From assembly GCF_046244365.1 (NCBI RefSeq), contig NZ_CP176395.1, positions 4,030,001-4,094,000 on the forward strand: a DNA stretch of 64,000 nt, given 5' to 3'. Positions 17,012-24,461 of the stretch are shown here, one piece after another; the stretch's first letter is position 1; every line of letters begins with the position of its first letter. The stretch is from Paenibacillus_V sp046244365. GTDB lineage: Bacteria > Bacillota > Bacilli > Paenibacillales > NBRC-103111. Position numbers and translations under genes: made by a program. The notes beneath the pieces were generated by a model. The model saw only the letters and a list, made by a program, of their open reading frames with translations, made no database searches and was not told where the DNA came from.

Positions 17012-17269
17012 ATGAAGTTAAATCAACGTAACCTGGAGAGCTTCAAAACCGTGCATCGAGAATACAATCCTGAGAAAGTGTACGATTACCTCAATCGCGG
17101 ATGGGTCCTGCTGAAGATCGACACGGAAGAAAATCCGCCGGAAAGACAGCAGCGTACCATTTTCACTTTTGGCTGGAACAAGGATCATGATGAAGGGCAA
17201 AAGTCGAAGAACCCGTACGAGGAATTGTATCAAAAGAGAAATTACTATTCGAAGAAGTATTTAGAATGA
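17012..17269 (+). CDS. Protein of unknown function
   Basis: 85 residues, charged and soluble. YNPEKVYDYLNRGWVLLKI resembles openings of short proteins that describe a row/column-type 'DYLNRGWVLL' motif seen in Firmicute hypotheticals, but I assign no family. CGGGAGTGATTAGTT precedes the ATG. Confidence 0.65.
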   Translation: MKLNQRNLESFKTVHREYNPEKVYDYLNRGWVLLKIDTEENPPERQQRTIFTFGWNKDHDEGQKSKNPYEELYQKRNYYSKKYLE

Positions 17270-17356
17270 TGTGACGTATACCTAAGAACATATGGATACC
17301 GCACGTCAGAACAAGTGAAGAAGGAAGAATAGCATGACCGATAGCCGTACTTTAGC

Positions 17357-17404
17357 GAAAGCATGACGATGCCCCAGCGTTTTTCGGGGCAACGTCGTGC
17401 TTTC
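17357..17404. repeat. Long imperfect hairpin
   Basis: GAAAGCATGACGATGCCCC pairs with GGGGCAACGTCGTGCTTTC around a short T-rich loop. It lies between the 85-residue gene and the convergent NucB-type gene and may end transcription from either side, though no U run follows. Confidence 0.5.
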
Positions 17405-17449
17405 ATTCGTTTGCGGCGGGTTCAAGGAACCGCCCGACGAGGCGAACGG

Positions 17450-17887
17450 CTATTTTACCTTGATCTCGATTTTCGTTCCGTCAGGAAATTTCTCGAGCTG
17501 GTTGCTCACCCAGGAACCGGCTCCCCGGTTATCCGAGGGCGCTACATAGGCGATATCCGCTCCCTTGCCGCCCTCGGCGCACATGGCCATCGGATATTCG
17601 TCCCGGTCGTAGTTCGGTTTCGTAGGAATGCCTTTGAGCGATTCCTTTCTGTTCTCCTCGGCGCCCCCGCGGTCGATCGTGCAGATGCGCGATTCCCCGC
17701 GCTTGATTGCGGCTCGAATATGAGCGGCGGTTTCCGGAAACCGCTCCGAAGGGATAACGAGCGTGTAAGCGGCGGAATCGTTCTTACGATGCAAGAGGGA
17801 GTCGAATACGCCTTGGTTAAATAAATAAAAGGCAACGGCCAGAAGGAATAAGGCGACTACGATGAAATGTTTTTTCTTCACGTTCAT
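17450..17887 (-). CDS. NucA/NucB-type DNA-entry/sporulation nuclease domain protein
   Basis: 145 residues. An N-terminal anchor or signal helix (about 7-24) precedes a NucA/NucB domain: ICTIDRGGAEENR, DRDEYPMAMC (94-103, catalytic acid region), GADIAYVAPSDNRGAGSWV. NucB is a secreted DNase made by the mother cell in B. subtilis, NucA a membrane competence nuclease. The retained helix without a clear cleavage site slightly favours a membrane-bound form. It sits near sporulation genes. Confidence 0.88.
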   Translation of the reverse strand: MNVKKKHFIVVALFLLAVAFYLFNQGVFDSLLHRKNDSAAYTLVIPSERFPETAAHIRAAIKRGESRICTIDRGGAEENRKESLKGIPTKPNYDRDEYPMAMCAEGGKGADIAYVAPSDNRGAGSWVSNQLEKFPDGTKIEIKVK

Positions 17888-18116
17888 ATAATCCTTTGCC
17901 GGTTATTTGGTGCCAGGAGACGACATGGCGATCCGATTTCCCAATAGGCGAACGGATAATTGTATTATAGCAAGATAAGCAGGATGGCGTTCATGTAAAT
18001 GAAGAAATAGGCAGCCTATTTATCGACATAATAAAGCACCCCGTTCCTATCATTGGACGTACCGAATGTTTTCCAATGGGAAGGAAGGAGGGTGCGCAAC
18101 AAACAAATGCTATGTA

Positions 18117-18386
18117 CTATAGCGAAAGACTTACTTGGTATCCCGGCTGGTTCTTAGGATGATTCTGATTCATGAACACGGAACGGTCGTTCTTCAGCAT
18201 AATCACTTCAAAGAACGGAGTGAAGCGCTGTTCCGTAATGCCGAACCCTGTCAAAAACTTGGCGAACAATTCCTGTTCTTGCCGTTCGGGTTCTCCGTCA
18301 GCCAAGGACGAGTCTACCAGATTGATCAGGATGCAAATTTTCTGAGCGTCGGTCAGAATCGGTGCGGCTTCGCTAATTTTGTACAA
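18117..18386 (-). pseudogene. C-terminal fragment of a TerB-like protein
   Basis: Up to 89 residues. LTDAQKICILINLVDSSLAD, then GEPERQEQELFAKFLTGFGI and FFEVIMLKNDRSVF match the C-terminal helices of TerB-type proteins, in which this stretch follows a longer N-terminal part. Here the frame is closed by a stop just upstream, and the only starts (TTG) lie on the hairpin of the neighbouring gene with no RBS. Interpreted as a 5'-truncated remnant. Confidence 0.5.
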
Positions 18387-18410
18387 GGGGACCGCGACTA
18401 GTCCCCTTGT
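18383..18410 (-). terminator. Terminator-like hairpin after YjcZ-type gene
   Basis: ACAAGGGGAC / GTCCCCTTGT perfect 10-bp stem with 8-base loop, 22 bases past the reverse-strand stop at 18432. Confidence 0.65.
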
Positions 18411-18431
18411 GGTCTATATCCGCAACTTTCC

Positions 18432-18680
18432 TTACCTCTTAGAGCAAGCACAGGCCACGATGACCAACAGAATGAAAAGGACCAGAATCACTCCAGTGCT
18501 TGTAAATCCCCCACGACGTTCATCACGAAGTTCTTCACGGCGTTCAAAACGACGCTCATCACAACGTTCATCACGACGTTCTTCACGGCGATCAAAACGA
18601 CGTTCATCACGACGTTCATCACGGCGATCAAAACGACGTTCAAAACGATTTTCTTCATTAGCAAATCTAACTTCACCCAT
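18432..18680 (-). CDS. YjcZ-type micropeptide with RRDER repeats
   Basis: 82 residues. Residues about 12-57 are an Arg/Asp/Glu repeat (RRDERRDERRFDRREERR pattern), a probable charged single alpha-helix, followed by the YjcZ-type core GGFTSTGVILVLFILLVIVAC. Encoded by near-perfect 15- to 18-bp repeats, so the length may vary between strains. AAAGGAGGGAACTTAG precedes the ATG. Part of a run of similar genes to 19.8 kb. Confidence 0.8.
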   Translation of the reverse strand: MGEVRFANEENRFERRFDRRDERRDERRFDRREERRDERCDERRFERREELRDERRGGFTSTGVILVLFILLVIVACACSKR

Positions 18681-18715
18681 CTAAGTTCCCTCCTTTTTAA
18701 TTTCAGTATGATGAA

Positions 18716-18814
18716 TCAATAGCCGAAACCACAAACGGAGCAGGAAATAATTACCAACAGAATGAACAATACCAAAATCGTGCCAGTCGATGTGAAAGCT
18801 CCACCAAAAGACAT
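18716..18814 (-). CDS. YjcZ-type sporulation micropeptide
   Basis: 32 residues: MSFGGAFTSTGTILVLFILL followed by VIISCSVCGFGY. A minimal form of the family: short head, one membrane helix, Cys/Gly/Tyr tail. AAGGAGGGGTTCAG precedes the ATG. Confidence 0.8.
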   Translation of the reverse strand: MSFGGAFTSTGTILVLFILLVIISCSVCGFGY

Positions 18815-19003
18815 CTGAACCCCTCCTTAAACAGTATCTATCTGGTTAAATCTCCTACCGGGTCATCTCAACCAGAGGTCTGAAAACATAATATGGGACC
18901 GAATCCTTTTTGATTGGGTTAATAACGATAGTCTTTAATATTAGTGAATATGCTGATAAATCGATATAATGGAAATTTTGTGGATGGAGAAGCCGCTAGG
19001 AAA

Positions 19004-19036
19004 AACAAAAGGACTCTAATCGAGGAGTCCTTTATA
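19004..19036 (-). terminator. Terminator of the Sm-like gene
   Basis: AAAGGACTCC and a matching AGAGTCCTTTT arm form a stem on the reverse strand with a T-rich tail, 6 bases past the stop. Confidence 0.75.
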
Positions 19037-19042
19037 ATGACT

Positions 19043-19345
19043 TTAAATTAAGGCAATCGCCAGCAAATCGAAAAGCGCCAGCGACGTGATCGTATCATTA
19101 AACCCGGACCCATTGTAACCATTTCCATTGTAGCCATTGTAGCCATTGCCGTTGTAACCACATCCGCAGCCCTTTGTTTTTACCATTTTCTTGGTGGACG
19201 CTGTTTCAGCGCGAGGCGACGTGTCCAGATAAACGTATTGCGGATCGACATTGACGATAACGCCCTCATGTGTTTCGCCGCGAGTTGTATATACTGCAAC
19301 TCGTTTGTTCAAGTAGCTGCGGCACACATGGTATTGTTCGGACAT
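19043..19345 (-). CDS. Sm-like domain protein with Gly/Asn/Tyr repeats
   Basis: 100 residues. KRVAVYTTRGETHEGVIVNV then DPQYVYLDTS is an Sm-fold-like strand pattern; it is followed by KGCGCG and four GYNGN-type repeats, and a hydrophobic tail TSLALFDLLAIALI. GGAGGTGGGA precedes the ATG. Position among spore micropeptides and Cys/Gly/Tyr-rich composition suggest a spore-surface or coat-associated protein; this is an inference. Confidence 0.7.
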   Translation of the reverse strand: MSEQYHVCRSYLNKRVAVYTTRGETHEGVIVNVDPQYVYLDTSPRAETASTKKMVKTKGCGCGYNGNGYNGYNGNGYNGSGFNDTITSLALFDLLAIALI

Positions 19346-19441
19346 ATTCCCACCTCCAGAATATGAACCCCCACAAACTTCAGCTGGTTGGGGATTTTTC
19401 ATGGTTTGATAGCTTATTTCTAATGACCAATTACTATTATT

Positions 19442-19519
19442 TTATAATAAAGCGCAAGCAACGATAACTATCAAGATGAAGAGAGCCAAAATTGCTACTA
19501 TGAAAGTTTCAGTAACCAA
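19442..19519 (-). CDS. Possible YjcZ-like micropeptide
   Basis: 25 residues from a TTG start: MVTETFIVAILALFILIVIV ending ACALL, the same helix pattern as its neighbours. It overlaps the end of the next gene by 11 bases and lacks a clear RBS, so it may rely on coupling or be a decayed copy. Confidence 0.4.
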   Translation of the reverse strand: MVTETFIVAILALFILIVIVACALL

Positions 19520-19676
19520 TTCTGCAGACCGAGCAGGCGACAATCACCAATAAAATGAACAAAACAAGAATCGTGCCAGTGCTTGTAAATGCTCCGTGAA
19601 CATGACGTTCTTCTCGACGTTCTTCTCGGCGTTCTTCGCGGCGGTCATCACAATTTGCAAGTAAAACTTCTCCCAT
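19509..19676 (-). CDS. YjcZ-type micropeptide with RREER repeats
   Basis: 55 residues: MGEVLLANCDD, then four RREER-type repeats, a His pair and the core GAFTSTGTILVLFILLVIVA. Same plan as the gene at 18432 with fewer repeats. The ATG is set by GGAGTGAATTAGCA; the longer TTG frame runs into the upstream micropeptide gene. Confidence 0.78.
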   Translation of the reverse strand: MGEVLLANCDDRREERREERREERHVHGAFTSTGTILVLFILLVIVACSVCRIGY

Positions 19677-19696
19677 TGCTAATTCACTCCTTTGAT

Positions 19697-19789
19697 TTAG
19701 TAGCCGAAGCCACAAACAGAACAGGCAACAATTACCAACAAAATGAACAATACCAAAATAGTACCAGTCGATGTGAAAACATTACCCAT
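19697..19789 (-). CDS. YjcZ-type sporulation micropeptide
   Basis: 30 residues: MGNVFTSTGTILVLFILLVI then VACSVCGFGY, nearly identical to the 32-residue protein at 18716. AAGGAGGAGATTATTTT precedes the ATG. The two genes and the flanking repeat-bearing genes look like products of tandem duplication. Confidence 0.8.
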   Translation of the reverse strand: MGNVFTSTGTILVLFILLVIVACSVCGFGY

Positions 19790-20090
19790 AAAATAATCTC
19801 CTCCTTAATTTGTGTCCGTCTGGCAGTATGGCCTTACTGGTCGCCTCAACCATCGGTCTGAAACCATGATATGGAATTGAATTCTTTATGATTGGGTTAA
19901 TGACGATGGTTTTTAATATTAGTTAATATGCTGATAGACTGATGTATTGTTACTTCATTCCAAAGGTCTCACTTACTGGCTTCGGCTAAGTGGGGGTTTT
20001 TTGCCTTTTTTTCAACTACTAAACTATTAAACAAGCACTACCTTACTCATAGTAATAGAATGAATCATTAAAACGAAAGGGGGGGGTTCG
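19790..20090. other. 301-bp intergenic stretch
   Basis: No gene seen. The upstream stretch near 19,830-19,950 is strongly similar to 18,850-18,960 (shared words such as CTCAACCA, TCTGAAA, GATTGGGTTAAT, TAGTTAATATGCTGAT), so the promoter region of the two micropeptide pairs is duplicated. A terminator lies at 19,967-20,002. Confidence 0.5.
19967..20002 (+). terminator. Rho-independent terminator
   Basis: CACTTA...GGC-TTCG-GC-TAAGTG stem with a TTCG tetraloop and T6 tail. No forward gene lies directly upstream. The same ACTGGCTTCGGCT core recurs in the prophage terminator at 63,124. Confidence 0.7.
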
Positions 20091-20309
20091 ATGTTGGAAC
20101 AAAGATTCCAAGACACAGCAGAGTGTAACTGTTTTGGCTTTGGGTTTGATTGCTTTGGATGTAGGGATCGGTCTAGACGTAGGGATCGTTCTGGATGTAG
20201 GGATCGTTCTGGACGTAGAGATCGTTCTGGACGTAGAGATCGGTCTGGACGTAGGGACCGTTCTGGACGAAGGGATCGGTCTAGACGCTTTGGCCGCAGG
20301 TGGCCGTAA
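20091..20309 (+). CDS. Tandem-repeat RRDRSG protein
   Basis: 72 residues. After MLEQRFQDTAECNCFGFGFD come about eight hexapeptides of RRDRSG type, then a basic end. Encoded by 18-bp tandem units (GATCGTTCTGGACGTAGA type) from about 20,160 to 20,290. AAGGGGGGGGTTCG precedes the ATG and a terminator follows at 20,338. The Arg/Asp repeat echoes the RRDER repeats of the adjacent micropeptides; a role in the spore is an inference. Confidence 0.6.
   Translation: MLEQRFQDTAECNCFGFGFDCFGCRDRSRRRDRSGCRDRSGRRDRSGRRDRSGRRDRSGRRDRSRRFGRRWP
20160..20292 (+). repeat. 18-bp tandem repeats inside the RRDRSG gene
   Basis: About seven units of GAT-CGK-TCT-RGA-CGT-AGR type in register with the codons, so copy changes keep the frame. 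Confidence 0.85.
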
Positions 20310-20337
20310 CTAACGTATCTTGAACCAAATCAAACAG

Positions 20338-20372
20338 AATCCCCACCGGCTTAGGCTAGTGGGGATTTTTGG
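20338..20372 (+). terminator. Rho-independent terminator
   Basis: ATCCCCAC / GTGGGGAT perfect stem with TTTTT tail, 29 bases after the RRDRSG stop. Similar in sequence to the terminator at 63,124. Confidence 0.85.
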
Positions 20373-20448
20373 TTTTACAGGTATGTTTTTCATGCGGTCG
20401 GTTATTATAAGCTACGTTGCACTTGAACATTCTGGAGAGTGAAGGACT

Positions 20449-20520
20449 ATGACCATGATGACTAAACCTAAGCAGCCTAAAAAATGCGTTAGTTGTTGTG
20501 GGGGCACTGGGACGGGATAA
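20449..20520 (+). CDS. Possible truncated CxxC mini-protein
   Basis: 23 residues (MTMMTKPKQPKKCVSCCGGT then GTG) after a GAAGGACT site. The CVSCCGGTG motif resembles one half of a DnaJ-type zinc finger as in YuiA-like small proteins; the second half is missing. Could be a fragment. Confidence 0.3.
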   Translation: MTMMTKPKQPKKCVSCCGGTGTG

Positions 20521-20954
20521 AGCAATATTGCAGTAAATAGCCCCTTGTAGACGCCGTAAAATGCCATCTTATGCTGCGGCGTAACGCCCAGCTCGATTAT
20601 ACCAGCAGGCCGCAAACGTCCGTCCTGATATACGAGGTGGATTTTCTGGCGTGGATGGACTACGGCGTGCTCTCTCACAACCGCAAGATTGACGATGTGC
20701 TGTAAGTCTTGGGTTGAAAGCGGGAGTGCCGCGGCGAGCGAGGTTATTGATTATCGTGCAGCGAACGAAGACCACTCGGCAACGATCCTATCGAAGCATT
20801 GACTGCGATAAGGACGATTCGGGTGGTCTATTCGTATCGGCGATCGTTCCGTTTGTCATTTGCTGCCGCAGGGCAACACAAAACTCATAAAATACGATAA
20901 TATATAGAAGGATACATAGCGAGTCCAGCAAATGACGGAAAGCGACGTGATCAG
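20521..20954. other. Remnant-bearing stretch without intact genes
   Basis: Holds the ligase remnant (20,541-20,624, reverse) and, on the forward strand ending at 20,704, a fragment reading YEVDFLAWMDYGVLSHNRKI then DDVL with no start. Beyond 20,710 nothing is recognisable until the GGDEF gene. It looks like a junction left by loss of a mobile element. Confidence 0.5.
20541..20624 (-). pseudogene. Remnant of ATP-dependent DNA ligase
   Basis: 28 residues (DGRLRPAGIIELGVTPQHKM then AFYGVYKG) match the prophage ligase segment at about 63,288-63,371 with only a few changes, and the DNA is about as similar. Sequence on both sides is unrelated, so this is a small leftover of a second ligase copy. 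Confidence 0.75.
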
Positions 20955-22507
20955 TTGAGCCTATCGGAAGTGATCGTGCCTGTATTTACCCATTTTATTC
21001 CGATACTCTTTTTTGTCTATATGGGAATGGATGTCCTGACGCGCAACCCGAAAAAAGTGGAGCATCGATTGGTCAGCCTTACTGCACTATGCTTTATGCT
21101 GCTATTCACGGAAGAATAGTGAGACACCAGCTCCCCATCGCGTACAGCCCGGGTCTTGCGGCCAAGTGGTTCAGCACTGCAGGAATTTTGATCCCTGGAC
21201 TGGGCTTTCACTTATTCATCAAACTTTCTCAACTGGACAAGAAAATGCCGCGCTATATGTATCCCGCTATCTTTTATTTGCCGGTGATCATCATTCTCGT
21301 CAATCTTCTAACAAACGATAAAATGATTTCGGCGAACGAGTTCTATCAAGGCGGAATATGGAAACTTCCTGTTTATAACAAGCCGTATTACATTGCCATG
21401 ATCGCCAGTATTGTGAATAATTTCTTATATTTGATTCCGCTTATGAAAGGCCGGGCAGCAGCAGGAACGACGGGACTTAAGGGGATTTACAATCAACTGA
21501 TTTTTGGCGTCGTCATCTCCGCTTGCTGGTTTATCGTGTTCGGGTTGATTGATTTCGGAAGCAGCCTACCGCCTTACCCTTATTTATACGGCGGTGTCGT
21601 GTGGTGCTTCTTTCTGCGGCGCACGATGAAAAGATACGATTTCCTCAATTTCAAGGACAAGCGCTATGAGAAATTGTTCAACCTGAATCCGGCACCGATT
21701 CTGCTCGCAGATCTTCAAGGGAATATGAAGGAAGCTAATCCTAGCGCCAAGCAATTATTCGAATATTTTCGTCTCGATGATGCGGAATTTTACACCTTGC
21801 TAAGCGAAGACCTCAGAAACCGGATACGAAGTCGTGAAGAAATCCAGAATTGCGAGATGACGATTAGTAAAGAAAATAAGCGGTTGGACGTTCTGATCGA
21901 CGGCGATTATGTGTGGGTAGACGATCAACAGCATATCCTTCTCATTTTGCGCGACATTACTATGCAGAAGGAAAATCAAAGAGAAGTTACGTTCTTGGCC
22001 TATCATGATCCGTTAACTCGTTTGCCTAACCGGAGATACTTCTACGAGAAGCTGGAAGCCGCCATCAAGGATGCCGATAAACATCGACAGAGGCTGGCTG
22101 TTGTTCTGATCGATCTCGATTATTTCAAAGAAATCAACGATAAATACGGACACCAGGCCGGCGATGAAGTTCTGCTGCTAGTAGCGAAACTTATTCGAGA
22201 AACGGTTGCCTCTCACGGAACGGCGGCAAGACTGGGCGGGGATGAATTTGTTTTCTTCGTTCATCCGGTCGCATCGGAACTATTTGTCCAAAAATTGATT
22301 CATAAGTTGCAGAGTGCCGTGGCGCAAAGCAAGCTGGAGGTCACGCAGGAAGCGATTTCGCTTGGACTAAGCGTAGGAGCAAGCTTCTTTCCCGAGAATG
22401 GGTCGGATGGAGATGCCCTGCTCAACAGTGCGGACAAGGCGATGTACATGGACAAGCGAAAAGGAAGAAAGGCTTACCAAATGCTGGCCGGTGAGACGTC
22501 GTCATAG
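20955..22507 (+). pseudogene. Membrane diguanylate cyclase (7TM-PAS-GGDEF), frameshifted
   Basis: From TTG 20955 (GGAAAGCG upstream) the first frame encodes a helix pair (VPVFTHFIPILFFVYMGMDV ...) up to a stop at 21,117-21,119. The continuing protein is in another frame: FTEE then VRHQLPIAYSPGLAAKWF, open to 22,507. A single missing base near 21,117 explains the break. Downstream: five or so membrane helices of histidine-kinase N-terminal 7TM type, a PAS-like region (NPAPILLADLQGNMKEANPS), and a GGDEF domain with an intact ARLGGDEF active site. No RxxD inhibitory site is visible before it. Without its first helix the protein from ATG 21,089 may misfold. Confidence 0.75.
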
Positions 22508-22658
22508 AGTGAGGCGTCGGACGGTCTTTCAACATTGTAAAGTTTAAATAACAGCCTGTGAGTCGCTGCATGTAAGGAATGCCCTGCTGAGGGTGGTTTG
22601 AAATGCCGCCTTTTTTGGAATCCTGCTAGTATCCTGATTGACGTGTAGGAGCGGGAGC

Positions 22659-23351
22659 ATGAATGAGGCGGTTATTGCAACCATAACGAAAGCCAAGAGC
22701 AGACAATCCCTTTATCATTTTACCAGAGCAAGAAATTTGCCGGTTATCGCTCATTTCGATGCTCTGCTGTCAAGTAATTGTACGAACCCCGCCTCTGCAG
22801 GCGAGCGCCGAACTAAGGCCATGCAAGTGAACTATGAGAATTATTCGATCACAATTAATGCTCATCTAAGGATTCCCGACAGGATGATCGATGCTGCCAG
22901 TTCACAGGAACAATTCAGGACTTGTCTGGATCGGCATGTATTTTTTTGGCCAACTCGAAAGGATTGCCGGAAAATGATGGACACGTATGCCCGAAGGGAA
23001 CCGGACGAACGATTTGCCGTTCTGGAGTTCGATGCGCACTCCTTAATCATGGAGCATTATGCCGCCGTGAAGCTTTCCAAATACGACTCGGGGAGCGCGC
23101 CGCGGTTTCCGGCTAGCTGTTCTTACAAGAAGAGTCCGGAAATGTTTCTGCCGATTAGCAGCTTCAAGCGCATCATGAATAACACGGTGCCGACAGTTCC
23201 GTCCGAGATACGGGAGGTTCTCATTGAAGACCGGGTAATGAATGTGTCCAAGCATTTACGAGCGGTTTACGCCGGCGATTGCCAAACGATACCGGAGCGC
23301 TGGAAAGAACGGGCGAAGCCTCTGTCGGATATGGAGACGGAGGGCATATGA
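22659..23351 (+). CDS. DUF7002-type protein, possible ADP-ribosyltransferase-like fold
   Basis: 230 residues. SLYHFTRARNLPVIAHFDAL, LDRHVFFWPTRKDCRKMM, FAVLEFDAHSLIMEH, and KLSKYDSGSAPRFP follow the order seen in DUF7002 proteins, whose LYHxT opening and FFWP strand recall ADP-ribosyltransferase-like folds such as DarT. That link is an inference. TAGGAG lies 7 bases before ATG 22659. No antitoxin-like neighbour is seen. Confidence 0.65.
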   Translation: MNEAVIATITKAKSRQSLYHFTRARNLPVIAHFDALLSSNCTNPASAGERRTKAMQVNYENYSITINAHLRIPDRMIDAASSQEQFRTCLDRHVFFWPTRKDCRKMMDTYARREPDERFAVLEFDAHSLIMEHYAAVKLSKYDSGSAPRFPASCSYKKSPEMFLPISSFKRIMNNTVPTVPSEIREVLIEDRVMNVSKHLRAVYAGDCQTIPERWKERAKPLSDMETEGI

Positions 23352-23467
23352 TTTTGGATAATTCCTTTACAGGAATATTCTCTCCGTAGTACATTGAATT
23401 CGTGGAATAACAATGGATTCCACAGAACGCTTCTTCAAATAGTTAAGGAATGGAAGGAGTTACTGAG

Positions 23468-23806
23468 ATGAGCCAAGAGGTCACTACGTTTATCGAAAGC
23501 CTAGACAAACCGTGGCAGATTGAAATTTGCAATCGTCTCCGCGGGATGGTTCATGAGATCATACCGGAAGGAACGGAACGCATTCAGTACAAGAAGCCGC
23601 ATTTTCTGAAGAACGGGCATTATGCCGCAGTCATTTCCACTTCCAAGGATGCCGTTACGTTTATGATCATGAATGCGACCGGTCTTGAAGTGCCGAAAGG
23701 CTTTGATGGCCCGCCGGAACGAAAATGGCTCAAAATACGCGAAGGCGAATCGCCCGACTACGACACCCTGGCAACTCTTCTCGCACAGGCATCCAGTTCG
23801 CTCTAA
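23468..23806 (+). CDS. DUF1801 family protein
   Basis: 112 residues. WQIEICNRLRGMVHEIIPEG, ERIQYKKPHFLKNGHYAAVI and MIMNATGLEVPKGF are typical of DUF1801/YdhG-like proteins of unknown function. AAGGAG precedes the ATG. The ArsR gene begins 33 bases downstream, a pairing common in Bacilli, so the two are probably one operon. Confidence 0.88.
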   Translation: MSQEVTTFIESLDKPWQIEICNRLRGMVHEIIPEGTERIQYKKPHFLKNGHYAAVISTSKDAVTFMIMNATGLEVPKGFDGPPERKWLKIREGESPDYDTLATLLAQASSSL

Positions 23807-23838
23807 ACGAGACGAGACGGATCGGAAGGGGGAGTAAA

Positions 23839-24165
23839 ATGAATACGACAACGTTGAGCGCCCTTGCCGAACCCAACCGATTGCAGATCGTCGAATTGCT
23901 TCGCGATGGTCCTCTTACCGTAGGGGAAATCGCCGACCGGCTCCACATTCGGCAGCCGCAAGTATCCAAACATTTGAAAGTGCTGAATGAAGCTCAAGTT
24001 GTAGAAGTGCGCCCCGATGCCAATCGCCGATTTTACAAACTGAGGCCGGAGCCGCTTCAGGAGCTGGACACTTGGCTGGAGACGTTTCGCGGTTTATGGG
24101 AGGATAGGTTGGACCGATTAGACGCTTATTTGAAGGAAATACAGGCAAAAGGGGATACCACGTAA
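23839..24165 (+). CDS. ArsR family transcriptional regulator
   Basis: 108 residues. Winged helix: LAEPNRLQIVELLRDGPLTV GEIADRLHIRQPQVSKHLKV, then a C-terminal helical tail. No Cys metal-binding motif (no CVC in the recognition helix), so this belongs to the group paired with SRPBCC or DUF1801 genes rather than metal sensors. GGAAGGGGGAG precedes ATG 23839. Confidence 0.9.
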   Translation: MNTTTLSALAEPNRLQIVELLRDGPLTVGEIADRLHIRQPQVSKHLKVLNEAQVVEVRPDANRRFYKLRPEPLQELDTWLETFRGLWEDRLDRLDAYLKEIQAKGDTT

Positions 24166-24180
24166 ATTCCTTTAGAAAAC

Positions 24181-24216
24181 AAAGCATCCGGAGAGTTTTC
24201 TTCGAGATGCTTTTTG
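24181..24216 (+). terminator. Rho-independent terminator
   Basis: AAAGCATC / GATGCTTT stem followed by TT, 15 bases after the ArsR stop. Confidence 0.8.
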
Positions 24217-24237
24217 TTGTTTGATAGGAGCGCCGAA

Positions 24238-24345
24238 ATGGAAAAGAGGAATGGAACGAATGTTAGGGTGGTTGCAAAAATTCCACAAATGTTATATTTT
24301 GGTTTTGATGAAGAAAATGAAGCTCGGCATGCACATGTTGCCTAA
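24238..24345 (+). CDS. Possible small protein or truncated gene start
   Basis: 35 residues, MEKRNGTNVRVVAKIPQMLY followed by FGFDEENEARHAHVA, after AGGAGCGCCGAA. The strand-turn pattern looks like the first third of a larger domain and the DNA after the stop does not continue it in any frame I can follow. Either a micropeptide or a remnant. Confidence 0.35.
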   Translation: MEKRNGTNVRVVAKIPQMLYFGFDEENEARHAHVA

Positions 24346-24461
24346 AAAATGTAATAATAATACTGGGCTGCGGGCAAGGGCAAACCATCGGCGTGAAGAT
24401 TGTATTCATCATGGAGGAGAGATTTTAGTCAAAAATAGTGTCGCGGGGGTTAGCAGAAATG

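Noticed and set aside
18480..18660. Short regular repeats that resemble a CRISPR array
   Set aside because: The units are 15-18 bp, contiguous without spacers, and in register with codons of the RRDER protein.
20160..20292. Tandem repeats as a CRISPR or iteron origin
   Set aside because: There are no unique spacers; units are codon-phased inside a gene with RBS and terminator.
20412..20678. An 88-codon reverse frame as a full ligase-related gene
   Set aside because: Only its middle 28 codons match the ligase; both flanks are unrelated and no start signal is present.
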